Source of the DNA: Megalonaias nervosa
Taxonomy: Eukaryota > Mollusca > Bivalvia > Unionida > Unionidae
Assembly: GCA_016617855.1 (NCBI GenBank)
Contig: JAECUM010005009.1
Coordinates: 1 to 64,000 of the forward strand
Direction of reading: 5' to 3'
Length of the DNA stretch: 64,000 bases
This document shows positions 46,601-57,634 of this stretch, piece after piece. The notes under the pieces are model-generated. The model had not been told where the DNA came from. It did not search any database and saw nothing but the letters and a program-made list of their open reading frames with translations. A program made the position numbers and the translations under genes. The stretch's first letter is position 1. Each line of letters opens with the position of its first letter.

Positions 46601-48610
46601 CATCAATGAATTATGAATATTCAAGCAATGACATGTTTAGTAATTACAACCATATTTGCAGTGAACTTGCGATTTAACAAGATCTTGGATAAAATTTATA
46701 GATCAAACACGATTTTGACATAATCTGCCAAGTTAGTGCCCGTAAGTAACTTTACACACTCCAATGTTGCGAGCAGTTGACACATTGTATTAGGAAACCA
46801 GACTTAAACTCTCAAGATTTTGTTTGATGCGATAAGCTGTTGATAAGTACTCAATGTAAGGAAACTCGAGTGCATGACATTATTTAAAACGGATGCTGAC
46901 TACTGAGATAATTTGTTTACTATCGTTAATATGAAGTAGTCATCAGCATAACTTGAATGTTTCAGTTTCATTTCCTGTTTGAGCCAGTATCGTGAATCAG
47001 ACAAAGTATCCAAACTCGAGTGTAGTACTATACGTAAATCGGATGCTCGCTATTGAGATAGCGAACCAGGATGTCGCATCATGTAGCATGAAACTTGTAC
47101 ACACAGTCCTATGCTTGATATCTGTTAATGTCAAGATGCCTGTAAATTAACGAAGGTGATCTTAAGTCTTCATGTATAAATAATTAGTAAAAGAAATGAC
47201 AGCAAGCACGTCAAACAATTCTTTAAATTAAAAATCAACCATGTAAACCCTCTAAGTGGCCGAACAGGAAAACCATACAGAATATAAGTCAGTAGCGTTC
47301 AATCAACCAACAATACAAATCCAAAAGATAATCTACGCTGTAATCATAATAAAACCTTTTCTATCCTTTATATTAGCTGGAAAAAATGTAAGGTAAAAGA
47401 AAAACAAATATCTCGGCTCCATTGAAAAGTACACTCCCTCCGTATAAATTAAATGGTCGAAACCCTATCCTTATTGGAGTACAAAGTCCCAATAATTTTT
47501 TCCTCCACCTTTCGAATCAGTGTAGTCGTAATTAAATCGGGCATTACCTTTTCGAAGCGCAATATTCGAGAAGTGATAATTATAGACAGTTGTATACATG
47601 CAAAAGTTTGGTAATTATTGCTCTTTTTTTTTTTTTGTTGCTGTGTGCGAAATAATATGAGCGTGTTCCTTTCACATATCCGAGCTATTTAATCAGTACC
47701 AAAAACCAAGTAAGTAGTGATGTATGCATTGTTGCAGGGACACTGAAAAAGATTCGGTGATAAGTTATATTTTCAGCTGATTTATTTCGTAGTTACTTGT
47801 ATGATTTACTATAAGTCTGATTTGTTCCTTTTTAAATGTTCTAGACCCTTTTATAAGATTTTCTTTCTTCCGATTTGTTATCGTTTTCATTGATTTCCGC
47901 TTATAATTTCTTATTTGTTCCAACAATTCACACATTCACCGTTACTTATCTTTAATTTACTATAGGAATATATATTGTATGCTAGATACTTTAGCATTTG
48001 AGATTGATCTATTTTCATTTTGTTTGATTCTACATTTTCTCCAATCACATAGCTTTTATTGTATGATGTCAGCTGAAACAGGAATATACTGTTTGTTGTT
48101 TCATGAAAAAAATGTAACTGATATTTGCAAGGTGACAGATCTGCAAGAAATGCACACTAATTTTGACAAAAGCTATTAGATACATCGGTTTCGTTAAAGA
48201 AACTTATCACACATTAACCGACCTAGGAATTCATCGGTTACCTTTGCATTTCGACCAACTGAAAAGTACATCGACTGTTCTTGGCAAAGCCTCCATATCC
48301 TTGCGTCGGGGTTTCATTCAGTCAGGAAAAAAGACATGGTACGTATAGTCCGACTGAAGCAAATAGATTTCAATTTGTTCAGCATTGTCAATATGGATTG
48401 CAAAATATGTGAAATATTGCTAAGAATTTGGCCCCTTGTTCCTAGGTCACACACTAAACAACACTGAGATTCCAAAACCATTCGGCCTATAGCAGCGTCT
48501 GTCCATTATCGTTTTCGGCTCATTAACGAATTCTTACTACCCAAATCGGAACATTACACACATAATACAGTATTACTATATGCGTGAAAATAAATAATAC
48601 ACACATAGCC
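43652..48610. other. No gene seen
   Basis: Long AT-rich stretch. The only notable feature is a C-run cluster at 44142-44171, whose minus strand is a G-quadruplex-type GGGG series. Short ORFs (for example 45647-46083) have no recognisable motif. Confidence 0.5.
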
Positions 48611-48616
48611 TACTTG

Positions 48617-48845
48617 TGGATGAAACATTATTCATAATTTTGTATAGATTCAATGCTTTGATCACCCTTAGTGACAGAATCAGACCTTATTTGTAGCTGT
48701 GAAAATCATAAACTTTGATACCCTTGATGATAGATGAAACATTGTTCATGTTTGTGTTTAAATTCTAAACGTTGATCATCCATAGTGATAGATCCATATA
48801 TCAACCATATTTGGTTATATGTTCCATTCGTTGATTCTTGCTTGA
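48617..48845. repeat. Degenerate minisatellite, about 57-base unit, four copies
   Basis: Units contain GATGAAACATT(A/G)TTCAT, then TT(C/T)AA-type text, then TTTGATCACCCTTAGTGA and variants (GTTGATCATCCATAGTGATA). Confidence 0.75.
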
Positions 48846-49107
48846 GTTTCTAAGTTGCGTTTTCTGATTAGATCCAGTTAATAACGATAACATTGTCTTA
48901 TATACGTTGCCTCGGTGCACATTACTTTGTTAAATATATTGTAAGACGTTATGCTCACGAGTTTGTTTTCAGATACATTCATCATTCGATCATATTTTAA
49001 ATAAACATCCCATTCAAGAAATTAGTTTCAGTGTCTTAGCTAAAATCTACAACAAGATCAAGGGTAAGGATCACAAACAACTAAAACTGTTGCCGAAACC
49101 GTCACTG

Positions 49108-49300
49108 TTTGATAGAATGGGCCGACTGTGACAGCAAATTAAAATTAAAACTAAAACTGAATGGACCAAATTTGTAATAGGCCGACTTTGTTATAAGTCG
49201 ACTCCAGAATGGGCCGACCTTGACAGTCATTATTCCAAAACAAAACTTGTATGGACAAAATAGGTCATGGCCGATTCCAGAATGGCCCTAGATCTCCAAA
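49108..49300. repeat. Two-copy tandem repeat, about 91-base unit
   Basis: AGAATGGGCCGACTGTGACAG and AGAATGGGCCGACCTTGACAG start successive units. Both contain GAATGGAC or GTATGGAC and GGCCGA segments. Confidence 0.7.
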
Positions 49301-49429
49301 CACCCAACACCGCTTTTTGCATATGGAGACAGTAAGACGTTGACCCCTCCCTGTCATAAATATCTTACATTGCAGGACTAGCCGGAGCAGTATTCTTCCT
49401 CGCCGTCGGTAATTCATTTCTGTCTAACA

Positions 49430-49433
<4 letters not shown>

Positions 49434-49485
<52 letters not shown>
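49434..49485. repeat. (AG)n microsatellite
   Basis: Uninterrupted GA/AG run. Confidence 0.97.
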
Positions 49486-49488
<3 letters not shown>

Positions 49489-49910
49489 GAATGCAAACAA
49501 AAACAATGATGTTCTGGCAACGATATATCACATAAATCAACAGATTTTTTACCATACGTTTACCGGAAGTGGTCTTGCTTACATATGATAGATGTTATCA
49601 AAGCTAAACCACGTAATCTGATACTTGAAATATATCAGTGTTATACGATTCGCATACTACCTAAGTTGTGTAGAAATAATGATCCTCTACCGAAAAGATA
49701 GATTCGCCCAGCATTCAGAGATTCAATAAGACGTCATGGTATATATTTAGCTATCGTTTGGTAGAAGCCATTGGGTAGCAGAGAAAATATATCGATGGTA
49801 TTTTCAAAACTATCTGAGTGTTATATCTATTTAATTATTGTGAAATTCACAGGATTCGAATTCTTATGAATCTTAATTGGAATATACCGTCATATCGCTT
49901 ATTATACGAT

Positions 49911-49914
<4 letters not shown>

Positions 49915-49968
<54 letters not shown>

Positions 49969-49969
49969 T
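49915..49969. repeat. (TG)n microsatellite abutting the Gypsy integrase end
   Basis: A TG run of about 27 units ends where the minus-strand integrase C-terminal homology begins. Confidence 0.97.
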
Positions 49970-49974
49970 CAGGG

Positions 49975-51290
49975 GTGCTAATGTCATAATATTTGAGTCA
50001 CTTATTTTTTTTTTAATGTCATAAGGACCATAATACTTATTGTGAGATTGATTTTGTTGTATGGCAAAGAGAACCAGAACTCTATCACCAGGCTGAAAAC
50101 CTCCTTCCTTTGTAATTCTGTCAGACCTTAATTTCATTTTTGACTGAGCAGAGTAAATGCTAGTTCTTGCTACGTATATTTGAAATCAGAGATATAGACA
50201 AGAAGATTAATCTTGGAATCTTCATTTGAAAGGACTATCTCTTCCATCAACTTTCATGCTCCTCGGACAATATGTCCAAACCCTAGTTCAAAAAGACTCA
50301 AACCTAATGATTTCTGAACCTATTCCTTAGCATCAAATGAACCCCCTTATCCGAATCTTTTCTGGTCTCCAAGCAATGTGCTCGAGTCATATTATTCAAT
50401 GTTTCCTGAAATCTTGACCTGCAGTGTGGTAGGCAGAGTATTTAAAATGTTGGATGCATAATTCATGCATAACTTGTTGGAAGATTTCAGATATAACATG
50501 TTGGCCCTTATTGAGATTTGGAAAGCCAAAAAGTGTAAAAGGGACCACTAAACAAAAACAAAAAAAAAAACAAATAGAAAAACAACCAATTTATCAAAGC
50601 TTTTACTATTGTTTCAGTTTTAATATTCCTCAAAGAAATAGCCTCAGGAAATATTGTGAATGCACACATAATGTCAACAAGTAATGAGACATGTTCAGGT
50701 TACGCTTCTCTAATAGCACTCTGAAACAAAAGGGAGGTATCCCAAACTCGTTCATATTCGACGAGGGACTGTCTTTTGTCATCTTGATTAGAATAAAGAT
50801 AATGAGTAGATATAAGAGTTCAATGTGATCAATATATTTTGACTGACCAATTCTAGGAGCAAAAGTACTCTTGTAAAATACTGAGTTGTAAATGTGTCAC
50901 CTAAAGTAATAATTTCCTGATCAACAACATTCTGAAGAGCTCTTCTTCCCATAGCTCGTGTAATTGTGCAAGCATGATATAAATCATGAATTTCAATCTC
51001 AATAGGATCAACTACTTGATCCAAACAAGGCTTGTCAGTGTATTAACCAGAACCTTATCCCCAGTTAGGACACTGTCTTACAACAAATTGATACAATAAA
51101 TGGGTAATAAAGTCATTGCTCCAACAGTCACGGGTCCTCAGACTAAGTCTGATGTCATATTGACACAGTTGAGAGGAGAATTTACAAAGCCGCACTCTAC
51201 TTTCTGAATAAGAACACTTCCACTAGAAGAAGACTTCTAGCTCTGTCTTTATTCTTTTGCTTGTTTTTCAACCTGTAGTAACCTTTCTTC
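49975..51290 (-). mobile_element. Ty3/Gypsy pol remnant (protease end, integrase)
   Basis: Minus strand, in element order. First is a knuckle-tail segment CKKKGYYRLKNKQ (about 51290-51250), like YRLKNKQ in the 37.3 kb remnant. Then come a protease C-end segment SGSVLIQKVECGFVN (about 51200-51160) and a TGDKVLVNT stretch followed by ACTITRAMGRR (51060-50920). RT and RNase H are missing. Then an integrase-core segment MCAFTIFPEAISLRNIKTET (about 50665-50605) and further frames with VFGHIVRG (about 50270). The integrase C-terminus FQPGDRVLVL...YYGPYDI (50095-50015) ends it. It has several stops and frameshifts and an internal deletion, so it is dead. Confidence 0.8.
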
Positions 51291-53055
51291 TTACAGGAAT
51301 GGTTTCCTATATCCAGTTGCGGTCACCAAATTTATTTTCACATATTCAATATTAAATGTTGGCATACAGCCTAATTTCTCATTAAATCTTTTCCTAATGA
51401 TAGTAACAATGGCACCAGTATCCAAAAACAAAGGTGTTTGATAATTTTGTATTTTAGCACAAACAAAATTCTCATGATTACTGTTATTTATATTGCTAAT
51501 CATAATATCAATGAGCTTTTCTTCCTTTTCTGCTGCATCTGACCCTGGCATTCAGCACCAAATAGTTTTTCTCTGTTTGTCTGTTATTTGACTGGCTATT
51601 TCAGTCTATATGCTGTTTAGTATGTGAATTACCTTTACCACGGGAGCTTTTTGGTTGCCATTTCTGTATTGGATAAACCTTTTATTTCCATTGTAATTCT
51701 GCTTGTTTATTTTATTGTAACTTTGATTACCATTCGAAATAATTGTTTGTGTATTGGAGAATCTATTCTGTCCAGAATAACCCCCTTTAGAGTTTATATC
51801 AGATGTTTACTTGTACTACTCAGGGCTTTGATTGATTCATTAAGGGTTCTAATATCAATTTCCTCCTATTTATCAGAACCTGTCTGCTTCTAGGTCTGAC
51901 AGATAATTGCACTGTCTTCGTGCTGTGCAGATAGATAGATGGACTGCCCCTGTTTGTCTTTCAGCAAATCTATGTGCTTCCAGACGGATAACATGACTTT
52001 CAGCTTCCCTGATGGTTATGGGAATACGTTCCTTTATAGGAAAGCCTTATTTCTGAACCTATGACAGGGTAAACAAAATAATCAATAGCCGAAATGTTTC
52101 ATGAGACTGAGTCAGCTGATGGAGAGGCTTCACGGGTTACCTTTCGAACAATTTGTGCAAGTTCTGATAAGCATTCATCTTTTTTCCTAACCCTTGTTTG
52201 CAATTTTGCTTTATACATTTCTGACCGTTGTGCTGATCCAAATCTGATATTTAGTATCTGAACTAAGGATTCAGAATCTTGATCTATCTCAAGGGTATAA
52301 TTCCATTAAAACTCCCTAGAGCTACTAATAAGACTTCCTGCCAGATATGGGGAGTTTTCATAGTAGTTCCAGTGATTCATCTGTACAACAACTGCAGATT
52401 GAGACAAATAGTTTTCAAATCCTCATGTCCATGTTACTGCTAGAGTATAATTTTAACTTGCCTTTGCCACCGGCAGAGTTTTGGTCATGTGAAAAAGAAG
52501 ATTCCATATGGTTTTCATTTCTGTTTGAGTTTTGGATAGGTGAACTAGTATTTCTATAATCCCAGTGGGAAAGCTTGTTTCCAGTTGCTTCTACAGGAAT
52601 TTATTTTTCCAGTGTTTATATGATCTTTAAGAGAATTAAAATCTTTCCCTAACTCGCTTGTATTTTCATTCGCTTCTCGTTTCAATGAAGTTTTCATATC
52701 CTGTGAACTGTTCATATTTTCTTCTCTAAAGAGATCTAGCTGCCTAGTAAGTCTGTTTAAGTTATGAATGCCAATCACAGCCATGTTTTGTATATTTTCA
52801 GATGGAGATTCGGAATGGTGCAAAACTGAAGTTTCTTTCTCCTGATTGTTTCCGGCACTTGACTCTTTCTCATAATACTATAGTTTGTATTTATTCTTGT
52901 TAAAGTAAAATGTCCAAAACAGTTATGTTCTTGTATTCATTTGTTTGCCTTTTATTAAAGGCAAGTGTTCTTTTGGTCGGTTAGACATTGGGAAACAAAT
53001 TAGGAAATATAGAAACATTTTCCTTTAATCCCACTTCCTGACACCAAAATACAGA
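51291..53055 (-). mobile_element. Second Gypsy-type fragment: PBS-like site, gag, protease
   Basis: On the minus strand, TGGTGTCAGGAAGTGGGAT (53054-53036) looks like a primer-binding site just inside an LTR. After it come a coiled-coil gag-like ORF (52823-52554, Asn/Glu/Lys-rich), an Asn-rich stretch (about 51790-51640), and an ORF (51551-51291) with PLFLDTGAIVTIIRKRF. That is a retropepsin motif with the D-T-G triad intact. The protease differs from the one at 37.4 kb, so this is another family. It is fused at 51290/51291 to the pol remnant to its left. RT was not seen. Confidence 0.7.
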
Positions 53056-56000
53056 CAACCATACCATACATGTATATTGTTTACACATCTATGGATACTG
53101 ACATGTACCCGATTCTGGAGAAGGGTATGTAGGGTTTACAATGACTTTATTCCACAATTTATATATTACAAAACATCTTATATTGGTGAATTGTAGGTTT
53201 AGTAAATTCCCTTACATAACTTTCCTACACATACATGCAATATATACGCTTTGAGACTGGTCAGCAGGAGGTGAAAGAAAGCGTTTAGAAAAGATACTAC
53301 AATTCATACACGTCTTGTAGGCATTTAACACCGAGTATTTCAGTAATGGGTGTCATTTATGTTTAGAATGTGTTTCTACATACCTTGAAAAGGCAATTAT
53401 TTAGTTCATTTGGATCCTCATACATCCATATTCCTTTCGAAGTTTAGTATTTACGGGCAAAGAGAAGTACATACAGCAAAATCAATGTTAAAGTACATGG
53501 ACAATTTGAGGCGAGATTAACCTAAAGGTTTGATCCGGATTCAATGTCGCGCGCTGTGATGTCACAACGTAAGCTACGCATGCTTATAAATAAATTCGTA
53601 CTACCTTATATTGTAACTATAAGACTCGACGTTCTCTTTTCTTGACGCAGTTTATTACCTGGCCACTATAGAAAATGTCCATAACGATCGATAAATTCCG
53701 TCTGGACGTTTCTTAATGACACTTCAATTCCAGAGCATTCATTAATCAGGATTGAATCAACTTTGGTTACACAAAATTAGTATTAAATTTTAAAGAACAA
53801 TTTATATTTAATTTAAGATGGTCAAATAAGTATACATGACCTCAATGACTTTTACTTTATTATACCTCCATAGATGGGGACATATGGTAGTTTGGAATGT
53901 GTTCCAAACCGGATAATTGTTATGATATTAATGCTATGGATTGTTTACTCCAACTTCAATAATACCTGCAGCATTGTCATAGCCATGATTTAGTTTCTTT
54001 ACAAACACTAAGAGGGTGTTCAGTGTTTGTCAATCAGCCCCGATTGGTCGTCACAGCTGTCTTTGTATGCACATACGGTAACTAAGCTCGATCAACTAAT
54101 CAAAACGATTGATGCATCCTGCCTCCTGATGTAATTCTAATATCTCCACACTACAGAAGTGTGGCACTAAATGACATCGTGCGTCGGAAAACAGCTGGTA
54201 CTTATCAAAGTAGGTATCAAGGTAATTATATATCGTAATATAACGACATGTCGTGTTCAATATGTTTCAAAACTTTCCTGAAGCTTGGCAAGCTTCCATA
54301 GAGTGACAACCTTCGGTTACATGAGAGAGTCTTCATTAATACAATAAATATACATCAAAAACAGTGCTGGAGGGAAGATTACGTAGTACTTGTGCACATA
54401 CGATGAGTATCGGTAAGTCTTTCTGGATTTTTCTTAGAATACACCCTAAACGAATATTAATTGGATAATTTGTGAAGTTCTATATACAGGCTACAAGAGG
54501 AACAGGTACACTTATCCGCGTATGGAAATATACTCCCAATGAACACTTTCGATGTTTGACATCATCGTTTGATTTAATGTGCATAAGAAATACTTATAAA
54601 ATGCAGAATCTAATGCTAATAATATTTTGGCTTTGTTATACTTTTCGCACCCAGGCTGTGGGTAATATTAAAGTATTTTCTATGAAAATGCTTGTTATTG
54701 CAGTAAAACTAAAAGTCATACAGGTCATTCATGACCATTTACTCATCGTAAATTAAATATAAATAGTTGTTTAAAAATATAATACTAATTGTGTACCAAA
54801 GTCTATTCTATCCTGATCATTGGATGCTCTGCATCCTAACATTTTGTCAAGAAGCATATCAGTCGCTAGGGACGTTTACAATGGTGGCCAAGTACTACTG
54901 TAAACTGGCTCAGGAAAAGAGCAAATCGAGTCAAATCGTCACGGTATAGGGTAGTACGAATTTGTTTATCAACATCCGTAGCTTTCATTATGACATTGGG
55001 CGCACGACTTTCAAACCTGGTTGTACTGGATAACACTTTTAGGTTGACTTTGTCCAAAAAATCGTGACGTACTTTAACGTTGATAATAGTGTGTGTACTT
55101 CTCAGTGCGTGTAAATAATGATCTTCCAAAGGAATATGGATGTATGATGATCCAAATAAAGTGTATAATTCCAATATGCAGTTATGGAACTTCAAATTTT
55201 AAAACATGACAACCATTACTGAAATAATCAGCGTTGAATGCTTGCATGACCAGTATGCATTTAACTGTATAGTAATAGCACACGCTCCTATTTGTTCTCC
55301 CCACCCAACTGATTTTAAAATAAAAGAAGCATCGATGATATAAAACAATTAACAAAACGTAGTCATTTCATTCATTGATTTATAATTTCTAAACCAACTG
55401 TCGCGAAGGCGATCGTAACAGTGTCGAATTATTTGAGTTTCAACGCAAAATGCAACTCTCCAAGTAAACAAGCAAACAGGTTGCTTGCTGTCCATTTCTG
55501 GTTTCAAGAATAGTCTATTGCAGTAAAACTGTCCTCTGTGTCAAAACTTTGCACCGTATAATTTTAATGTTTCTAAACGAAATTGAACAAAGAAATAGGA
55601 GGAACTCTGTGCGCATGTGATAAAAGAGATTTAACTCCAAAAGTTATGGAATGTATGAAGATTTTCAAAGACGGTGAACTACATCACATCTGTTACTGGA
55701 AAACATAGACTGGCATATACAAGTGCAGAGACTGTGTTACTAAAGAAACTCGCGTTTGATTTAGCATACCAACAAGGTTACAGTGTTTGTGACCCCTTAG
55801 CGACGGTCAGGTTATAACTTATTCACCAATGAATGAAATAACTCAATTTTCTGCATTGTAGTTACAAATCAATCCATCTGCTTTTAAGACTGGTTGGGGG
55901 TTACAAACTAACCGGATGGTGTAAGAATAGTAGTGTCAGCATTATATGAGTGTGAATTTCGATTATTGATATAGGCTAATTCCACGCCATGATTTTACCG

Positions 56001-57235
56001 TTCCGTCACACGCGAGGAGATGATTTAAGTAAATATACATAAACCCGTGGTGAGCCTCGGTTATGAGCCTCAGTAGAAGTTACTATAATAGATATCTCGC
56101 TTAGGCCAATGCACTAACATATATAACATATCGATATACATAGCTGCCCGGCGAAGATGAACTCGGAACTAATCAGTATCTGTTCAAAGTTGGTAACTAT
56201 ATTCAGACTCATGTTTTTATAATTTTCTTTTTAAATTATGACTGAGCGATTAATGGTCGCATTCTAGTTACATAAATATGTTGCACATTTTATACGGGTA
56301 AGGGGGGGGGGAGTAATTATGATGATAGTTTCATTTGTGAGCCCTGAAAAAAAAATCTTGTTCTCAAGTTGTGAATCAGAATAGAAAATGCAAAATATAA
56401 TTTTCATTTTTTGTTTTTGCATTATTTGTAATTCTAGAACTCTCTCACTCTCTCGGTTATGTTCTCTTTCATTTAATTAGAAACATTTGTTTGTTTAACA
56501 GGGAAGTGTTGAAATGTCAGATTTGCTCTTTTAATGCAGATAACTAGCTTCATTTTTATTTCACTACTTCTCTATCGCAACATGAAAACAGACATATATC
56601 ATAATAGAGGCACAGAGCACATGCAATATATATTTCGGTCCACAACCACCACCGACATTTATACCACTACCAACACTATCATAATCATCATCATTGTTAT
56701 TGTTATCATTAGTAAATAAGCATATAAACCACTTCATCAGCATTTAATTATTTATGTTTGATGCACGTCCTTTTATTTTTATCTGCACTAATTCAATCGT
56801 AAATAAAGTTATGTTAATGTAGGAAGGGAACACGTCTCTACCAGCCTGGTGGAGAACTGTACAATTATGTTCCAAGCTATATATCAAGATTTATTGTATT
56901 TACTCACTGACACCACAGCTCTAACCCTCAGTGTAGATTTCTTCTTAAATAAAACAGCACTGTAGATTTTTATTGAATGTGCAGGCTTAAACAAAATGAA
57001 CAGAAAATGGAACAGAAGGAAACTAAAAAAATACTAAATGGAACAATTCATGTTAGCATTAATGCAGTGCTAAAGTGAATGCGTATAGAAGACAATGCGG
57101 ACACATCTCGGATTTTGTTTTAAAAGGTCAAATTACATGTAACTTGTCAACAGTAAATTCTGGTATTTCTGTATCTGTCCATCAAACATTTTTTATACTG
57201 ATATGCTGCAAATATCAAGTTCTATACAATGAACT
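53056..57235. other. No gene seen; right part may include an LTR
   Basis: If the site at 53036-53054 is a true primer-binding site, an LTR should occupy bases rightward from about 53056. I could not find its other end. The rest is AT-rich with no supported exon. An ATGAGTATCG followed by GTAAGT (about 54402) is a weak first-exon look-alike. Confidence 0.4.
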
Positions 57236-57239
57236 CTAT

Positions 57240-57345
57240 CACCTGTAATTGCAAAATATGAATTTGTTGGACATGATGCTATATGTCTCTGGCGACCCGC
57301 GACCGCCCGCATCAGATGCGGATGCTATAATCACTAGGTCACCAG
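57240..57345 (-). mobile_element. SINE head fragment, second family
   Basis: On the minus strand, TGGTGACCTAGTGATTATAGC, then GCATCCGCATCTGATGCGG, then GGTCGCGGGTCGCC resemble the A-box, anticodon arm and B-box of the SINEs at 24908 and 38508. CATGATGCTATATGTCT at its end echoes CATGATGCTACATGTCT at 25075. Confidence 0.6.
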
Positions 57346-57379
57346 AAAGGTCACTTTTGTAGAAGAAGGAGTAAAAGGT

Positions 57380-57410
<31 letters not shown>
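57380..57410. repeat. (GAT)n microsatellite
   Basis: About ten GAT units. Confidence 0.95.
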
Positions 57411-57464
57411 ACACATGAAATGAGAAAGTAGGATCTCCACTGACGATCGGGTGGATTTAGTTGA

Positions 57465-57465
<1 letters not shown>

Positions 57466-57536
<71 letters not shown>
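57466..57536. repeat. (AAT)n(ATT)n perfect palindromic microsatellite
   Basis: About 12 AAT units turn into about 12 ATT units, making a self-complementary hairpin of roughly 70 bases, about 100 bases before the Mab-21-like start codon. Confidence 0.95.
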
Positions 57537-57537
<1 letters not shown>

Positions 57538-57634
57538 ATTACTCAAGTAATTAAAAGCTCAATTTATCATTTAATTCTCTACGCAATTATTGAAGTATTG
57601 TTTTAAGAAATATATTCTCTGTCTACAGAGAAAT

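Noticed and set aside
54395..54420. Possible first exon ATGAGTATCG then GTAAGT
   Set aside because: Too short, and no joining exon could be shown; the Mab-21-like ORF has its own ATG.
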